From Sphingomonas mollis (GTDB taxonomy: Bacteria; Pseudomonadota; Alphaproteobacteria; Sphingomonadales; Sphingomonadaceae), in assembly GCF_016427505.1 (NCBI RefSeq), contig NZ_JAELXS010000002.1:62001-126000 (forward strand): 64,000 nucleotides of DNA. The letters run 5' to 3'. The notes under the pieces were generated by a model. The model did no database searches, was not told where the DNA came from, and saw only the letters and a program-made list of their open reading frames with translations. Shown here in pieces: positions 16,932 through 25,143 of the stretch (position 1 is its first letter; each line of letters opens with the position of its first letter). The translations under genes and the position numbers were made by a program.

Positions 16932-17452
16932 CGTGCGGTGTCCACCGTGGCCGCCAGCAACTGGTCGAGCCGTTCCGCAATGGCGACATCCAGTTTCTCG
17001 TGCAGCCGCAGAATCTCCAGCTCGGTCCGCAGATTGACTTCATAGTCGAGGCTCGCGGCCAGCCGATCCTTCGATGCCTGCCGGTTCTGGCTCATCATGA
17101 TGACCGGCGCCTGGATCGCCGCCAGCGTCGACAGCAACAGGTTGAGGAAGATGTAGGGATATGGGTCGAACGCATGTCCCCAATGCGTCAGCACGTCGCT
17201 GTTCAACAGCATCCAGCCGACGAGCACGCAGGTGAAGGCGATGATGAAGCCCCATGAACCGCCGATTGCCGCCACCCGGTCGGCCAGCCGCTCGCCGATC
17301 GTGGACCGCTCGTCGGCTACATCCGCGGCATCGCGCGAAATGGGCAGGCGTTCGTTCATCTTGTCGAGCACGCGCTCTTCTTCGGGGTCCAGCGCGCGGG
17401 CGCGATCGCCGGTGATGCGTGACGCCAGATGGCGAAAGGGAGTGTTGGCCAT
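16928..17452 (-). CDS. DUF1003 membrane protein
   Basis: 174 residues. The family hallmark is seen: two membrane segments, WGFIIAFTCVLVGWMLLN (about 87-104) and YIFLNLLLSTLAAIQAPVIM (about 120-139), followed by MSQNRQASKDRLAASLDYEV and a coiled C-terminal helix (TELEILRLHEKLD). The function is not established. It is the first gene of the operon with PDZ, response regulator and kinase, divergent from mipA. DUF1003 beside a two-component system suggests a role in envelope or metal sensing, but this is only context. Confidence 0.85.
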   Translation of the reverse strand: MANTPFRHLASRITGDRARALDPEEERVLDKMNERLPISRDAADVADERSTIGERLADRVAAIGGSWGFIIAFTCVLVGWMLLNSDVLTHWGHAFDPYPYIFLNLLLSTLAAIQAPVIMMSQNRQASKDRLAASLDYEVNLRTELEILRLHEKLDVAIAERLDQLLAATVDTAR

Positions 17453-17515
17453 GACGGGAATCCTCGGTTCGCGACCTGTGTGCCATCCCCCGGCTTGGCG
17501 CGGCGTGGGCGCATC

Positions 17516-17531
17516 ATGACGGTCGTGTCAT
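17516..17531. promoter_or_regulatory. Inverted repeat ATGAC-N6-GTCAT between DUF1003 and mipA
   Basis: ATGAC (17516-17520), six bases, GTCAT (17527-17531), a perfect dyad in the divergent gap between the two-component operon and mipA. This is the size of a dimeric regulator site, such as for the nearby OmpR-type regulator or another dimer. Confidence 0.4.
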
Positions 17532-17545
17532 ACTGGGCGATGGCG

Positions 17546-17578
17546 AAGCTGGCGTGATCGTCATGAATTCGCCAGCTT
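17546..17578. promoter_or_regulatory. Inverted repeat upstream of mipA
   Basis: AAGCTGGCG (17546-17554) and CGCCAGCTT (17570-17578) are perfect complements separated by 15 bases, ending 31 bases before the mipA start. It could fold as a 5' leader hairpin or be a second operator. Confidence 0.4.
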
Positions 17579-17609
17579 GTTGCCGGGTGCCGCCCCCTAT
17601 CAGCGCGAG

Positions 17610-18473
17610 ATGACCAACACGCTCCTCCAGCTGGCGGCCCCGGCCATATTGCTGACGATGACCAGCCCCGCGATCGCGCAGAACGCTTCGTCCCCGCCGC
17701 CAGCCAGCGTCGATCTGGGCGCGGATCGCATCACGATCGGCATCGGGCCGGCGCTGCTGCCGAGCTATACCGGGTCCGACCAGTACATTCTCGTGCCCGG
17801 TATCGCGGTGCAGGGGCAGGTGTCGGGCATCGCCTTCGACACGGCGGGGTCGTCGCTCTATGTCGATGCGATCAAGGGCCATGGCGGCACGGGATGGAAG
17901 CCGCAGCTCGGCCCGCTCATCGCCGCGCGTCTGAACCGGACGACCCGGATCGGCGATCCTCGCGTCTCTGCGCTGGGTGAGTTGAATACCGCATGGGAGG
18001 TCGGCGTCTGGGGCGGTATGCAGCGCACCGGTGTCGTCACCAGCCCGTACGACACACTGTCGATCACCGCGTCTTATCAGCGCGACGTCGGCAACGCGCA
18101 TCGCAGTTACATGGTCAGCCCGAGCATCAGCTATTCGACGCCGCTGTCGCATAAGGATTATGTCAGCCTGTCCGCGGGTGCCGATTATATCGGGCGCGGC
18201 TTCGGCAGCTATTATTTCGACATCTCGACCGTTGGCGCCGCCGCGAGCGGCCTTGCCGCCTATGGAGGGGCGGACCGGGCCGGCTGGCAGGACTGGAACA
18301 CGAGCATGCTGGCCGCGCACTCGCTGACCGGAGACCTGACGCATGGTCTGACCGTCTTCGCGACGGCGGGGCATCAGCGGCTGCTCGGTCGCTACGCCCG
18401 CTCCCCGATCGTGGCCGATGCGGGCAACGCCGGTCAGTGGAACGGAGCATTGGGTGTCGCCTATACCTTCTGA
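17610..18473 (+). CDS. MipA/OmpV-family outer-membrane protein
   Basis: About 287 residues from the ATG at 17610. A signal peptide (MTNTLLQLAAPAILLTMTSP, cleaved near AIAQN) is followed by a beta barrel. Typical MipA/OmpV features: GIGPALLPSYTGSDQYILVPG near the start, YVDAIKGHG, repeated aromatic-ended strands, and the terminal WNGALGVAYTF ending in Phe for barrel insertion. Members scaffold peptidoglycan enzymes or act as stress-induced porins; the function here is open. It is divergent from the DUF1003/PDZ/two-component operon, whose regulator may control it. Confidence 0.88.
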   Translation: MTNTLLQLAAPAILLTMTSPAIAQNASSPPPASVDLGADRITIGIGPALLPSYTGSDQYILVPGIAVQGQVSGIAFDTAGSSLYVDAIKGHGGTGWKPQLGPLIAARLNRTTRIGDPRVSALGELNTAWEVGVWGGMQRTGVVTSPYDTLSITASYQRDVGNAHRSYMVSPSISYSTPLSHKDYVSLSAGADYIGRGFGSYYFDISTVGAAASGLAAYGGADRAGWQDWNTSMLAAHSLTGDLTHGLTVFATAGHQRLLGRYARSPIVADAGNAGQWNGALGVAYTF

Positions 18474-18807
18474 TCCCCGACCATTCCGGACGCGGGCGGC
18501 GTTGCTGGACCAGCGCATCTGTCGCCTGATCTGTCCGATCGCGGCCGGCATGGTCGGTGTCTGCCTGACAGGGATCGGTCTGCTCCATGTCGTGGTGTCG
18601 GTGAAGCGTCACGGATCGATCGCCGACGACCTGTTGTCGTTCGACGCGCTGCTGTTCCTCTTCGCGACACTGAGTTCCTACTTCGCGCTACGCGGCGGCA
18701 GTGAACGCCGGTTGCACTGGCTGGAACGGATCGCCGACCATAGTTTCATCGTCGCGATGGTGCTGCTGACCGGCGCCTGCTTCATCATCACCTACACCGT
18801 CACATGA
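18454..18807 (+). CDS. Small membrane protein, function unknown
   Basis: About 117 residues from the GTG at 18454, which overlaps the end of mipA by 20 bases and has GGAG 6 bases upstream. Three hydrophobic segments are visible: ICPIAAGMVGVCLTGIGLLH, LLSFDALLFLFATLSSYFAL and SFIVAMVLLTGACFIITYTV, with a basic, His-containing loop between the last two. No family motif is recognised. The overlap suggests coupling to mipA. Confidence 0.65.
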   Translation: MSPIPSDPRPFRTRAALLDQRICRLICPIAAGMVGVCLTGIGLLHVVVSVKRHGSIADDLLSFDALLFLFATLSSYFALRGGSERRLHWLERIADHSFIVAMVLLTGACFIITYTVT

Positions 18808-18888
18808 CGTAAAGTTCACAGCCCCCCCAACAGCCGGTCACCTCGCCCGGCCTATCAGGCAGTCCATCATCGGGAGAGGGTTGCCGTC

Positions 18889-19311
18889 ATGCGTTGTATT
18901 ATCGGGCTTGCCGTCGTTGCGGCGACCATGGCCGTGCCCGCCGCCGCCCAACGTCCCGGCGATGCCATCGCGGGGCTCTGGATGAACCCGTACAACAGCG
19001 TCGCGGTACGCGCCGGCGATTGCGGGTCCAAGCTGTGCGGCTGGGTCGCCTGGGCCAATGCCGAAGCGAAATCGGATGCCCGCGAAGAAGGTGTCGATCC
19101 GTTGATCGGCGTGGCGTTGTTGCAGGATTATCAGCCGAGCAATGCCAGCAACTGGTCCGGCACGATCTTCGTCCCCGATATGGACCGTCATTTCTCGTCG
19201 ACCATTACGCTCCTCGATCGCGACCGGTTGAAGGTGAAAGGGTGTCTGATCGGCGGGTTCATCTGCAAATCGCAGGTCTGGCGCCGGATCGAGCATCTGC
19301 CGGATGCATAA
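18889..19311 (+). CDS. DUF2147 secreted protein
   Basis: 140 residues with a signal peptide (MRCIIGLAVVAATMAVPAAA). The mature part follows the DUF2147 pattern: IAGLWMNPYNSVAVRAGDCG, KLCGWVAWA, a central NWSGTIFVPD, then LKVKGCLIGGFICKSQVWRR. This is a small lipocalin-like beta fold of unknown function. A good Shine-Dalgarno (GGGAGAGGG) precedes the ATG at 18889. The end overlaps the mprF start by 8 bases, so the two are probably co-translated. Confidence 0.85.
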   Translation: MRCIIGLAVVAATMAVPAAAQRPGDAIAGLWMNPYNSVAVRAGDCGSKLCGWVAWANAEAKSDAREEGVDPLIGVALLQDYQPSNASNWSGTIFVPDMDRHFSSTITLLDRDRLKVKGCLIGGFICKSQVWRRIEHLPDA

Positions 19312-21868
19312 TATGCCGGACTGGATACGCGGCCACCGCGCCTATGTGACCGCGGCAGTCGTCGCCGTGGTGGTCGCGATCGGGCTGGGCGCGCTTCACC
19401 ATCTGACCCGGCAGATCCGCCTGGCCGACGTGTCCGCCGCGTTCGATGCGATCGGCCGGGGGCAGGTCGCGATGGCGCTGCTCCTGACCGCGATCAGCTA
19501 TGCCGCATTGACCCTGTACGATGTGCTCGCCCTGCGCATCGTCGGCCGACCGTTGCCATGGCGCACCGCCGCGCTGGCCTCGTTCACCAGCTACACGCTC
19601 AGCCATAATCTGGGCCTGTCGCTGCTGACCGGGGGGTCTGCCCGCTACCGCATCTACACCGCCGCCGGGCTGGACGGCCCCGATGTCGCCCGCGTCGTAG
19701 CGATTGCGGGCGCCACGTTCTGGATGGGGGTGCTGACCGTCACCGGCTTCGCGCTGCTCGGGCATGCGGGACCGCTGGCGATAGACAGCAAGGTGTTGCC
19801 GATATGGGTGCCGCCGCTGGCCGGAGGGTTCGTGGTCGTGCTGGCGATCGGCTTCGTGGCGCTGTGCGCGCAAGGACCGCGCCGGATCGGGTGGCGCGGC
19901 TGGAGCGTGCCTCTGCCCACCGCCGGCCAGGCGATCGCCCAGATCGCGGTGGCGACGATCGACCTCGCCGCCGCCAGCGCCGCCCTGTTCGTGCTGATCC
20001 CCGGTGCCGATCCGTCGCTGCTGCCTGCCTTCGTGCTGGGCTATGCGCTGGCGATCATCGTGGCGCTGGTCAGCCATGTTCCCGGTGGCATCGGCGTGTT
20101 CGAGGCGGTGGCGATCGCGACCATTCCCGTCGATCGCACCACCTTGTTCGCGGCGTTGATCGCCTATCGCGTCATCTATTATCTGTTCCCGCTGGCGCTG
20201 GGCGTCATCGCGCTCGGCTGGCACGAAGCACGACGACGCCTGTCGTCGCAAATGATCGTCGGCGCGCGACGCGTGGCGGAGGGGATCGCACCTTCGTTGC
20301 TCGGCGCGGCCTGTTTCGGCGGCGGGGCCGTGCTGCTGCTTTCAGGATCGCTGCCATCGGTGCCGGGGCGACTGCGCGATCTGGCGTCGGTGATGCCCTT
20401 GCCCTTTATCGAGGCTTCTCATCTGGCGGCCAGCCTTGTCGGCACCGGTCTGCTGCTGATCGCACCGGGCCTGTATCGGCGGCTGGACGGCGCGTTTCTG
20501 ATGGCGCGGACGCTGCTGTTGGCGGGGGCGGCGTTCAGCCTGTTCAAGGGCATCGATTACGAGGAAGCGATCGTGTGCCTGACCATCGCCGGTCTGCTGC
20601 AACTGACGAAGCCGGCTTTCTATCGTCGGACATCGCTTGTCGGGCGGCCGTTGTCGGCGGCATGGCTCGTCAGCATCGCCGCGGTGATCGGCACGGCGAT
20701 CTGGGTCGGCTTCTTTTCATACAAGCATGTCGATTACGAGCAGTCGTTGTGGTGGCAGTTCGCGGTCGGCGATGACGCGTCCCGCTTTTTGCGGTCCAGC
20801 CTGGGCATCGCAGTCGCGTTGGCGGCGGCGGCGCTGTGGTGGCTGTTCCTGCCGGCCCCCGTCCGGGCGTCGGCGGCCGTCGAACCGGAAGAGATCGACA
20901 CCATCCTTGCCACCGCCACGCGGACGGACGCGATGCTGGCGCTGACCGGCGACAAGCGTTTTCTGGTATCGGCGGATGGCGATGCGTTCGTCATGTATCA
21001 GGTGCATGGCAACAGCTGGATCGCGATGGCCGATCCGGTTGGCGCCAAGGCGGCATGGCCCGACCTGTTATGGCAATTGCGATCGATGGCCGACGCGGCG
21101 CAGGGGCAGTTGCTGCTGTACCAGATCAGTGCCGACGTGCTGGAAATCGCGATCGAGATGGGCCTGTCGATCATCAAATACGGCGAGGAAGCGCTGGTCG
21201 ACCTGACCGGCTTCACGGTCGAGGGCAGCGGCAAGCGATCGCTGCGCCAGACACATGCCCGCCTGACGCGGAACGGCGTGACGTTCGCCGTGATTCCGGC
21301 GACCGAGGTGCCGGCCCTGATCCCGGAACTGGCGATCGTGTCCAGCGCGTGGCTGGGCGCCAAGGCCCACCGGGAAAAGGGTTTCAGCCTCGGGCGGTTC
21401 GACCCGGCCTATATGGCGCAGTTCGACTGTGCCGTCGTTCGGGTCGATGGACAGATCGTCGCGTTCGCCAATGTGTGGCGCACCGATGATCTAGGCGAAT
21501 TGTCGCTCGATCTGATGAGGCATGACGATCATGCACCATCGGGCGTGATGGATTACCTGTTCGTAGAACTAATGCTGTGGGGGCGGGCGCAAGGCTATCG
21601 GCGGTTCGCACTGGGCCTCGCGCCGCTCTCGGGCATCGCCGGACGGCGAATGGCGCCGGCATGGGCGAAAATCGCCGCGCTGCTGTTTCGCCATGGCGAA
21701 CGGCTTTATGGGTTCCGCGGTCTTAGAACCTATAAGGAGAAATTCGCGCCGCTCTGGGCACCCCGGTACATCGCTGGGCCGGATGGGCTGGCGCTGGTCA
21801 AGGCGCTGCGTAACCTCAACCGGCTCATCAGCCGGACTGGCAGGGACCTGCCGGGAATACCATCATGA
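19304..21868 (+). CDS. mprF: Lysylphosphatidylglycerol synthase/flippase MprF
   Basis: 854 residues, normal for bifunctional MprF. The N-terminal half holds many membrane helices including the flippase signature region FTSYTLSHNLGLSLLTGGSA and SHVPGGIGVFEAV. The C-terminal half (about 525-845) is the soluble DUF2156 aminoacyl-transferase domain, with DKRFLVSADGDAFVMYQ and ending FRGLRTYKEKFAPLWAPRY. It moves Lys (or Ala) from tRNA to phosphatidylglycerol and flips the cationic lipid outward, giving resistance to cationic peptides and acid. The end converges with dctD, overlapping by 6 bases. Amino-acid specificity cannot be told by eye. A VirJ/AcvB-like hydrolase lies about 8 kb left. Confidence 0.92.
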   Translation: MHNMPDWIRGHRAYVTAAVVAVVVAIGLGALHHLTRQIRLADVSAAFDAIGRGQVAMALLLTAISYAALTLYDVLALRIVGRPLPWRTAALASFTSYTLSHNLGLSLLTGGSARYRIYTAAGLDGPDVARVVAIAGATFWMGVLTVTGFALLGHAGPLAIDSKVLPIWVPPLAGGFVVVLAIGFVALCAQGPRRIGWRGWSVPLPTAGQAIAQIAVATIDLAAASAALFVLIPGADPSLLPAFVLGYALAIIVALVSHVPGGIGVFEAVAIATIPVDRTTLFAALIAYRVIYYLFPLALGVIALGWHEARRRLSSQMIVGARRVAEGIAPSLLGAACFGGGAVLLLSGSLPSVPGRLRDLASVMPLPFIEASHLAASLVGTGLLLIAPGLYRRLDGAFLMARTLLLAGAAFSLFKGIDYEEAIVCLTIAGLLQLTKPAFYRRTSLVGRPLSAAWLVSIAAVIGTAIWVGFFSYKHVDYEQSLWWQFAVGDDASRFLRSSLGIAVALAAAALWWLFLPAPVRASAAVEPEEIDTILATATRTDAMLALTGDKRFLVSADGDAFVMYQVHGNSWIAMADPVGAKAAWPDLLWQLRSMADAAQGQLLLYQISADVLEIAIEMGLSIIKYGEEALVDLTGFTVEGSGKRSLRQTHARLTRNGVTFAVIPATEVPALIPELAIVSSAWLGAKAHREKGFSLGRFDPAYMAQFDCAVVRVDGQIVAFANVWRTDDLGELSLDLMRHDDHAPSGVMDYLFVELMLWGRAQGYRRFALGLAPLSGIAGRRMAPAWAKIAALLFRHGERLYGFRGLRTYKEKFAPLWAPRYIAGPDGLALVKALRNLNRLISRTGRDLPGIPS

Positions 21869-23167
21869 TGCCCGTCTCGAACGGGCAGCGGCCAGTTCAC
21901 GCCGGAGAGCAGCGACATCGATATTCAGTCGCTGAACCTTGTAATAGAAGGTCTTGCGAGGCACGCCGAGGCGTTGGATCGCAAGACCGATCTCGCCCTT
22001 GGCGTGGACGATCGCATCGATGATCGCCTGTCGTTCGAACATGTCCACCCGCGCAGGCAGTGTATCGACGCTGCCATCGTCATCCATCGCGCCATCGACG
22101 CCGATCACCACGCGGTCGGCATAATGAGCGAGCTCGCGGACGTTGCCCGGCCAGTCGTGTGACGCCAGGCGTTGCTGGATCGGATAGGTCAGGTCGGGCA
22201 CCGATCGCCGCATCCGCGACGCCGATATGTCGAGCAGGTGCGCGAAAAGCAGCGGAACGTCCTCCAGTCGCTCCCGCAACGGCGGCAGCCGCAGCCTTAC
22301 CGCGCTGAGCCGATAGAACAGGGCAGGGGGCATTCGCTCGATCGCCTGCTCGCCTGCCGTCGCGGTCAGCCGCAGATCGATCGGCATCATGTCGCGTCCG
22401 CCGATCGTGCGTTCCTCCACCAGTCGGGTCAGGCGGGCATGGAAGGCGGGTGAGGCCTGATCGACGTCGTCCAGAAACAGCGTACCACCTCCCGCCGCCG
22501 CGATCCGGCCAGTCTCCGCGAACAGATCGTCATCGAGCAAGGCATCGGGCAGCGCAGCACAGGATACCGACAGGAACGGGTGCCGCGCCCGCTTCCCCGC
22601 CCGGTGGATCAACCGGGCCACCAGCTCCTTGCCGGTGCCGGTTTCTCCCTCCAGCAGAATGTCGATATCGGCATTCGCCAGCGGTTCGATCATGCCGCGC
22701 ACCTGATCGATCGCCGGCGATCGACCGACCAATGGCGAGGCATCGTTGTTTTCGACCAATGTCCTCAGGCGTCGGTTGTCGAACACCAGCGATCGATGCG
22801 CGATGGCGCGACCGACCGCCGCCAGCATCGCCTCCGGATCGAACGGTTTCGTCAGGAAATCCCAGGCGCCGGATTTCAGCGCATCGACCGCCATGGGTAC
22901 GTCGCCGTGACCGGTCATCAGGATCACCGGCAAGTCGACATCGCGCCGATGCAACTCATGGAAGAACTCGATACCACCCATCTGCGGCATCCGTACGTCC
23001 GTCAGGACGACACCGCCAAAGGCAGCATCGATCGCTGCCAGCGCCGCCCGTGCACCGGGGAACTCCATCACCCGATAGCCGGCCAGATCAAGCAACTGGG
23101 CGATCGCCGTCCGGAGATCGTCATCGTCGTCGACCAGCGCAACGATCGGAAGGTCGCCGGTGCTCAT
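21863..23167 (-). CDS. dctD: DctD-like AAA+ response regulator lacking GAFTGA
   Basis: 434 residues: receiver (1-120; VDDDDDL, phospho-acceptor Asp in VVLTDVRMPQMGG, Lys in LTKPF), AAA+ core (about 143-375; Walker A GETGTGKE, Walker B GGTLFLDDVD, LRERLEDVPLL) and a C-terminal FIS-type helix-turn-helix (IGLAIQRLGVPRKTFYYKVQ). Between LFAETGR and IAAAGGGT the usual segment with the GAFTGA loop is missing, by about 15-20 residues compared with typical members. GAFTGA contacts sigma-54, so this protein may act through another sigma factor. Overlaps dctB by 4 bases; likely controls dctA. Confidence 0.88.
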   Translation of the reverse strand: MSTGDLPIVALVDDDDDLRTAIAQLLDLAGYRVMEFPGARAALAAIDAAFGGVVLTDVRMPQMGGIEFFHELHRRDVDLPVILMTGHGDVPMAVDALKSGAWDFLTKPFDPEAMLAAVGRAIAHRSLVFDNRRLRTLVENNDASPLVGRSPAIDQVRGMIEPLANADIDILLEGETGTGKELVARLIHRAGKRARHPFLSVSCAALPDALLDDDLFAETGRIAAAGGGTLFLDDVDQASPAFHARLTRLVEERTIGGRDMMPIDLRLTATAGEQAIERMPPALFYRLSAVRLRLPPLRERLEDVPLLFAHLLDISASRMRRSVPDLTYPIQQRLASHDWPGNVRELAHYADRVVIGVDGAMDDDGSVDTLPARVDMFERQAIIDAIVHAKGEIGLAIQRLGVPRKTFYYKVQRLNIDVAALRRELAAARSRRAS

Positions 23168-24909
23168 GCCGGCCGCCGCAGCGACAGGCGAAAACGGGCA
23201 CCGCGATCGCTTGGCAACAATTGAAGCGTGCCGCCCATATCGGTCATGATGTCGAGCGCGATCACCAGTCCCAGCCCCAGACCGGACGCCCGGCTGGTGA
23301 TGAACGGCGTGAATATCCGGTCGGCCACCGTGTCGTCGATTCCCGGACCGTTATCGACGATATCGACGTGAACTTCTTCGTCCGTCACATCGACCGTCAG
23401 TATGATTGCCGCGTCGGGTCGGTCGGCCAGCGCCTCGGCGGCATTCTGCAACAGGTTGACCAACACCTGCTCCAGCCGGACCTTGCCTGCCAGCACGAGC
23501 AGGTCGGGCGCGATATCGGGTACGTGAAAGTCGATCGCCGCCAGCCGTTCCTTCAGGATCAACTGCGCGCCATCGATCGCCTCATGCAGCGCGATGGGCT
23601 GGATCACGCCCGCCCCCTTGCGGGCGAAGCCGCGGAGTTCGGCGGTCACCGTGCCGATGCGATCCGCCAGTCGCCCGATCGCCTGAAGATTGGCCTGCAC
23701 CTGATTATTATCGCCGCGCTCCAATAGCCGTTCGCTGTTGGCGGCATAGGTTCGGATCGCGGCCACGGGCTGTGCCGTTTCGTGCGCGACACTGGCAGTC
23801 ACCTGACCCAGCGTGGCCAGCCGGTTCGCCTGACGCAGCCCCTCGCGCAAGGTATCGGCACGGGCTTCGCTGGCGATCCGTTCGTCCATTTCGCGTCGCA
23901 GTTCGGCGGTACGGATCGCGACGGCTTCCTGCAATTCGGCCGTCCGGGCGGCGGCGCTTGCGATCTGTACTGCGCGGCGGCGATTCCGTTCGCAGATGCC
24001 CCAGGCCAGACCGATCAGCGCCAGCATGGCGAACACGGTGGCGATCTGGGCGCTGCGCATCGTCCGTTCGACATCGCCTGTTGGGACGATCAGCGCCAGT
24101 TGCCAGCCATCGACCGGGGCAAGCCGCTCCTTCAACATCGGTGCGGCCGTGCCCGCGACGACGACCCGTCGTGGGTCCGACGACAGCGAACGGAGTGGTA
24201 GCGGCAGCAGCGACCCCGCGCCGGATTGCAACTCGGTCCGGATACGCGCGGCGCGATCGGCCGGTAGCGGCCCGGTGGTCGCGAAACGCCAGTCGGGACG
24301 ACTGGTGACGAGAACCACGCCAGCGGCGTCGGTTATCAACGTGATGCCGCCCGCCTGCCGCCATTGCCGTTCGATCCGGTTGAATTCCAGTTTCACGACG
24401 ATCACGCCGCCTCCGGCGACCCGGCGGCTCAGATACAGGCCCGGCCGGCGGCTGACCGTGCCGAGGCCGAACTGGCTGGCCGAACCGCGACGTTCCGCTT
24501 CGACATAATAGGGCCGGAACGCATAATCCTGTCCGATAAAACTGCCGGGGGTACGCCAGTTGCTGGCCGCGATCGCGCGCCCTTGCGGATCAAGGACATA
24601 GATCACCGCTGCGCCGGTCGTATCGGCCAGTGCTTCCAGTTTGACATTCAGCAGACGGCGGGCGCTCTGCTCTCCCGTGACAGCCGCCAGCAGATCGCGA
24701 TCGCCCGCCAGCGCCAGCGGCAGCAACCGAAACCGGGCGACCTCGCTAATTAGCAACGCCTGTCGCAACCGCGCATCGATCTGCGTCGCCGTCGCCAACC
24801 GGGCCAGCGCCTGACGTTGGGCGATCCCTCCCACGATCAAGGCGGCGGCAACCGGCAGCACCGCGATCAACAGCGCCCATCGCCACCACCGTGCCGTCAT
24901 CGTCCTCAT
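23164..24909 (-). CDS. dctB: DctB-like C4-dicarboxylate sensor kinase
   Basis: 581 residues. Two membrane segments (about 10-30 and 290-310) enclose a periplasmic double-PAS sensor region with the DctB pattern YVLDPQGRAIAASNWRTPGS and SFIGQDYAFRPYYVEA, which binds dicarboxylates in the family. A coiled linker follows, then the His box QVTASVAHETAQPVAAIRTY and an ATPase domain with NLLQNAAEAL, DNGPGIDD and GLGLGLVIALDI. It phosphorylates DctD, whose ATG overlaps the dctB stop. Divergent from dctA. Confidence 0.9.
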   Translation of the reverse strand: MRTMTARWWRWALLIAVLPVAAALIVGGIAQRQALARLATATQIDARLRQALLISEVARFRLLPLALAGDRDLLAAVTGEQSARRLLNVKLEALADTTGAAVIYVLDPQGRAIAASNWRTPGSFIGQDYAFRPYYVEAERRGSASQFGLGTVSRRPGLYLSRRVAGGGVIVVKLEFNRIERQWRQAGGITLITDAAGVVLVTSRPDWRFATTGPLPADRAARIRTELQSGAGSLLPLPLRSLSSDPRRVVVAGTAAPMLKERLAPVDGWQLALIVPTGDVERTMRSAQIATVFAMLALIGLAWGICERNRRRAVQIASAAARTAELQEAVAIRTAELRREMDERIASEARADTLREGLRQANRLATLGQVTASVAHETAQPVAAIRTYAANSERLLERGDNNQVQANLQAIGRLADRIGTVTAELRGFARKGAGVIQPIALHEAIDGAQLILKERLAAIDFHVPDIAPDLLVLAGKVRLEQVLVNLLQNAAEALADRPDAAIILTVDVTDEEVHVDIVDNGPGIDDTVADRIFTPFITSRASGLGLGLVIALDIMTDMGGTLQLLPSDRGARFRLSLRRPA

Positions 24910-24937
24910 GATCGATGTTCAAGTCCCACAAGCGTCC

Positions 24938-24955
24938 TGTGCAAATTCCTGCACA
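24938..24955. promoter_or_regulatory. DctD-type palindrome TGTGCA-N6-TGCACA upstream of dctA/dctB
   Basis: A perfect 6-6-6 dyad: TGTGCA (24938-24943), AATTCC, TGCACA (24950-24955). Reading the other strand gives TGTGCAGGAATTTGCACA, which resembles DctD upstream activator sites recalled from rhizobia (TGTGC...GCACA dyads). It lies 28 bases before dctB and 188 before dctA, so it may control both. Confidence 0.65.
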
Positions 24956-25143
24956 TTCCATGCCTGAAGGCAACAGTGCCGGCGTATAAGCCACGCTCAA
25001 GACTGAACAATTTGCGTTATATTTCAGAACCTTGGGTGGCATTCGCAAAAACTTGCCAGCGATCGGCCGTGCCCGCAAAATCAACCATCACGTAGCCCGC
25101 CTGCAGAAGCGGAAACGACCCAGAGGATGAAAGGTCCAGCCTT

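Noticed and set aside
25034..25056. TGGCA ... TTGC resembling a sigma-54 promoter before dctA
   Set aside because: GG and GC are 15 bases apart, not the required 10, so it does not fit.
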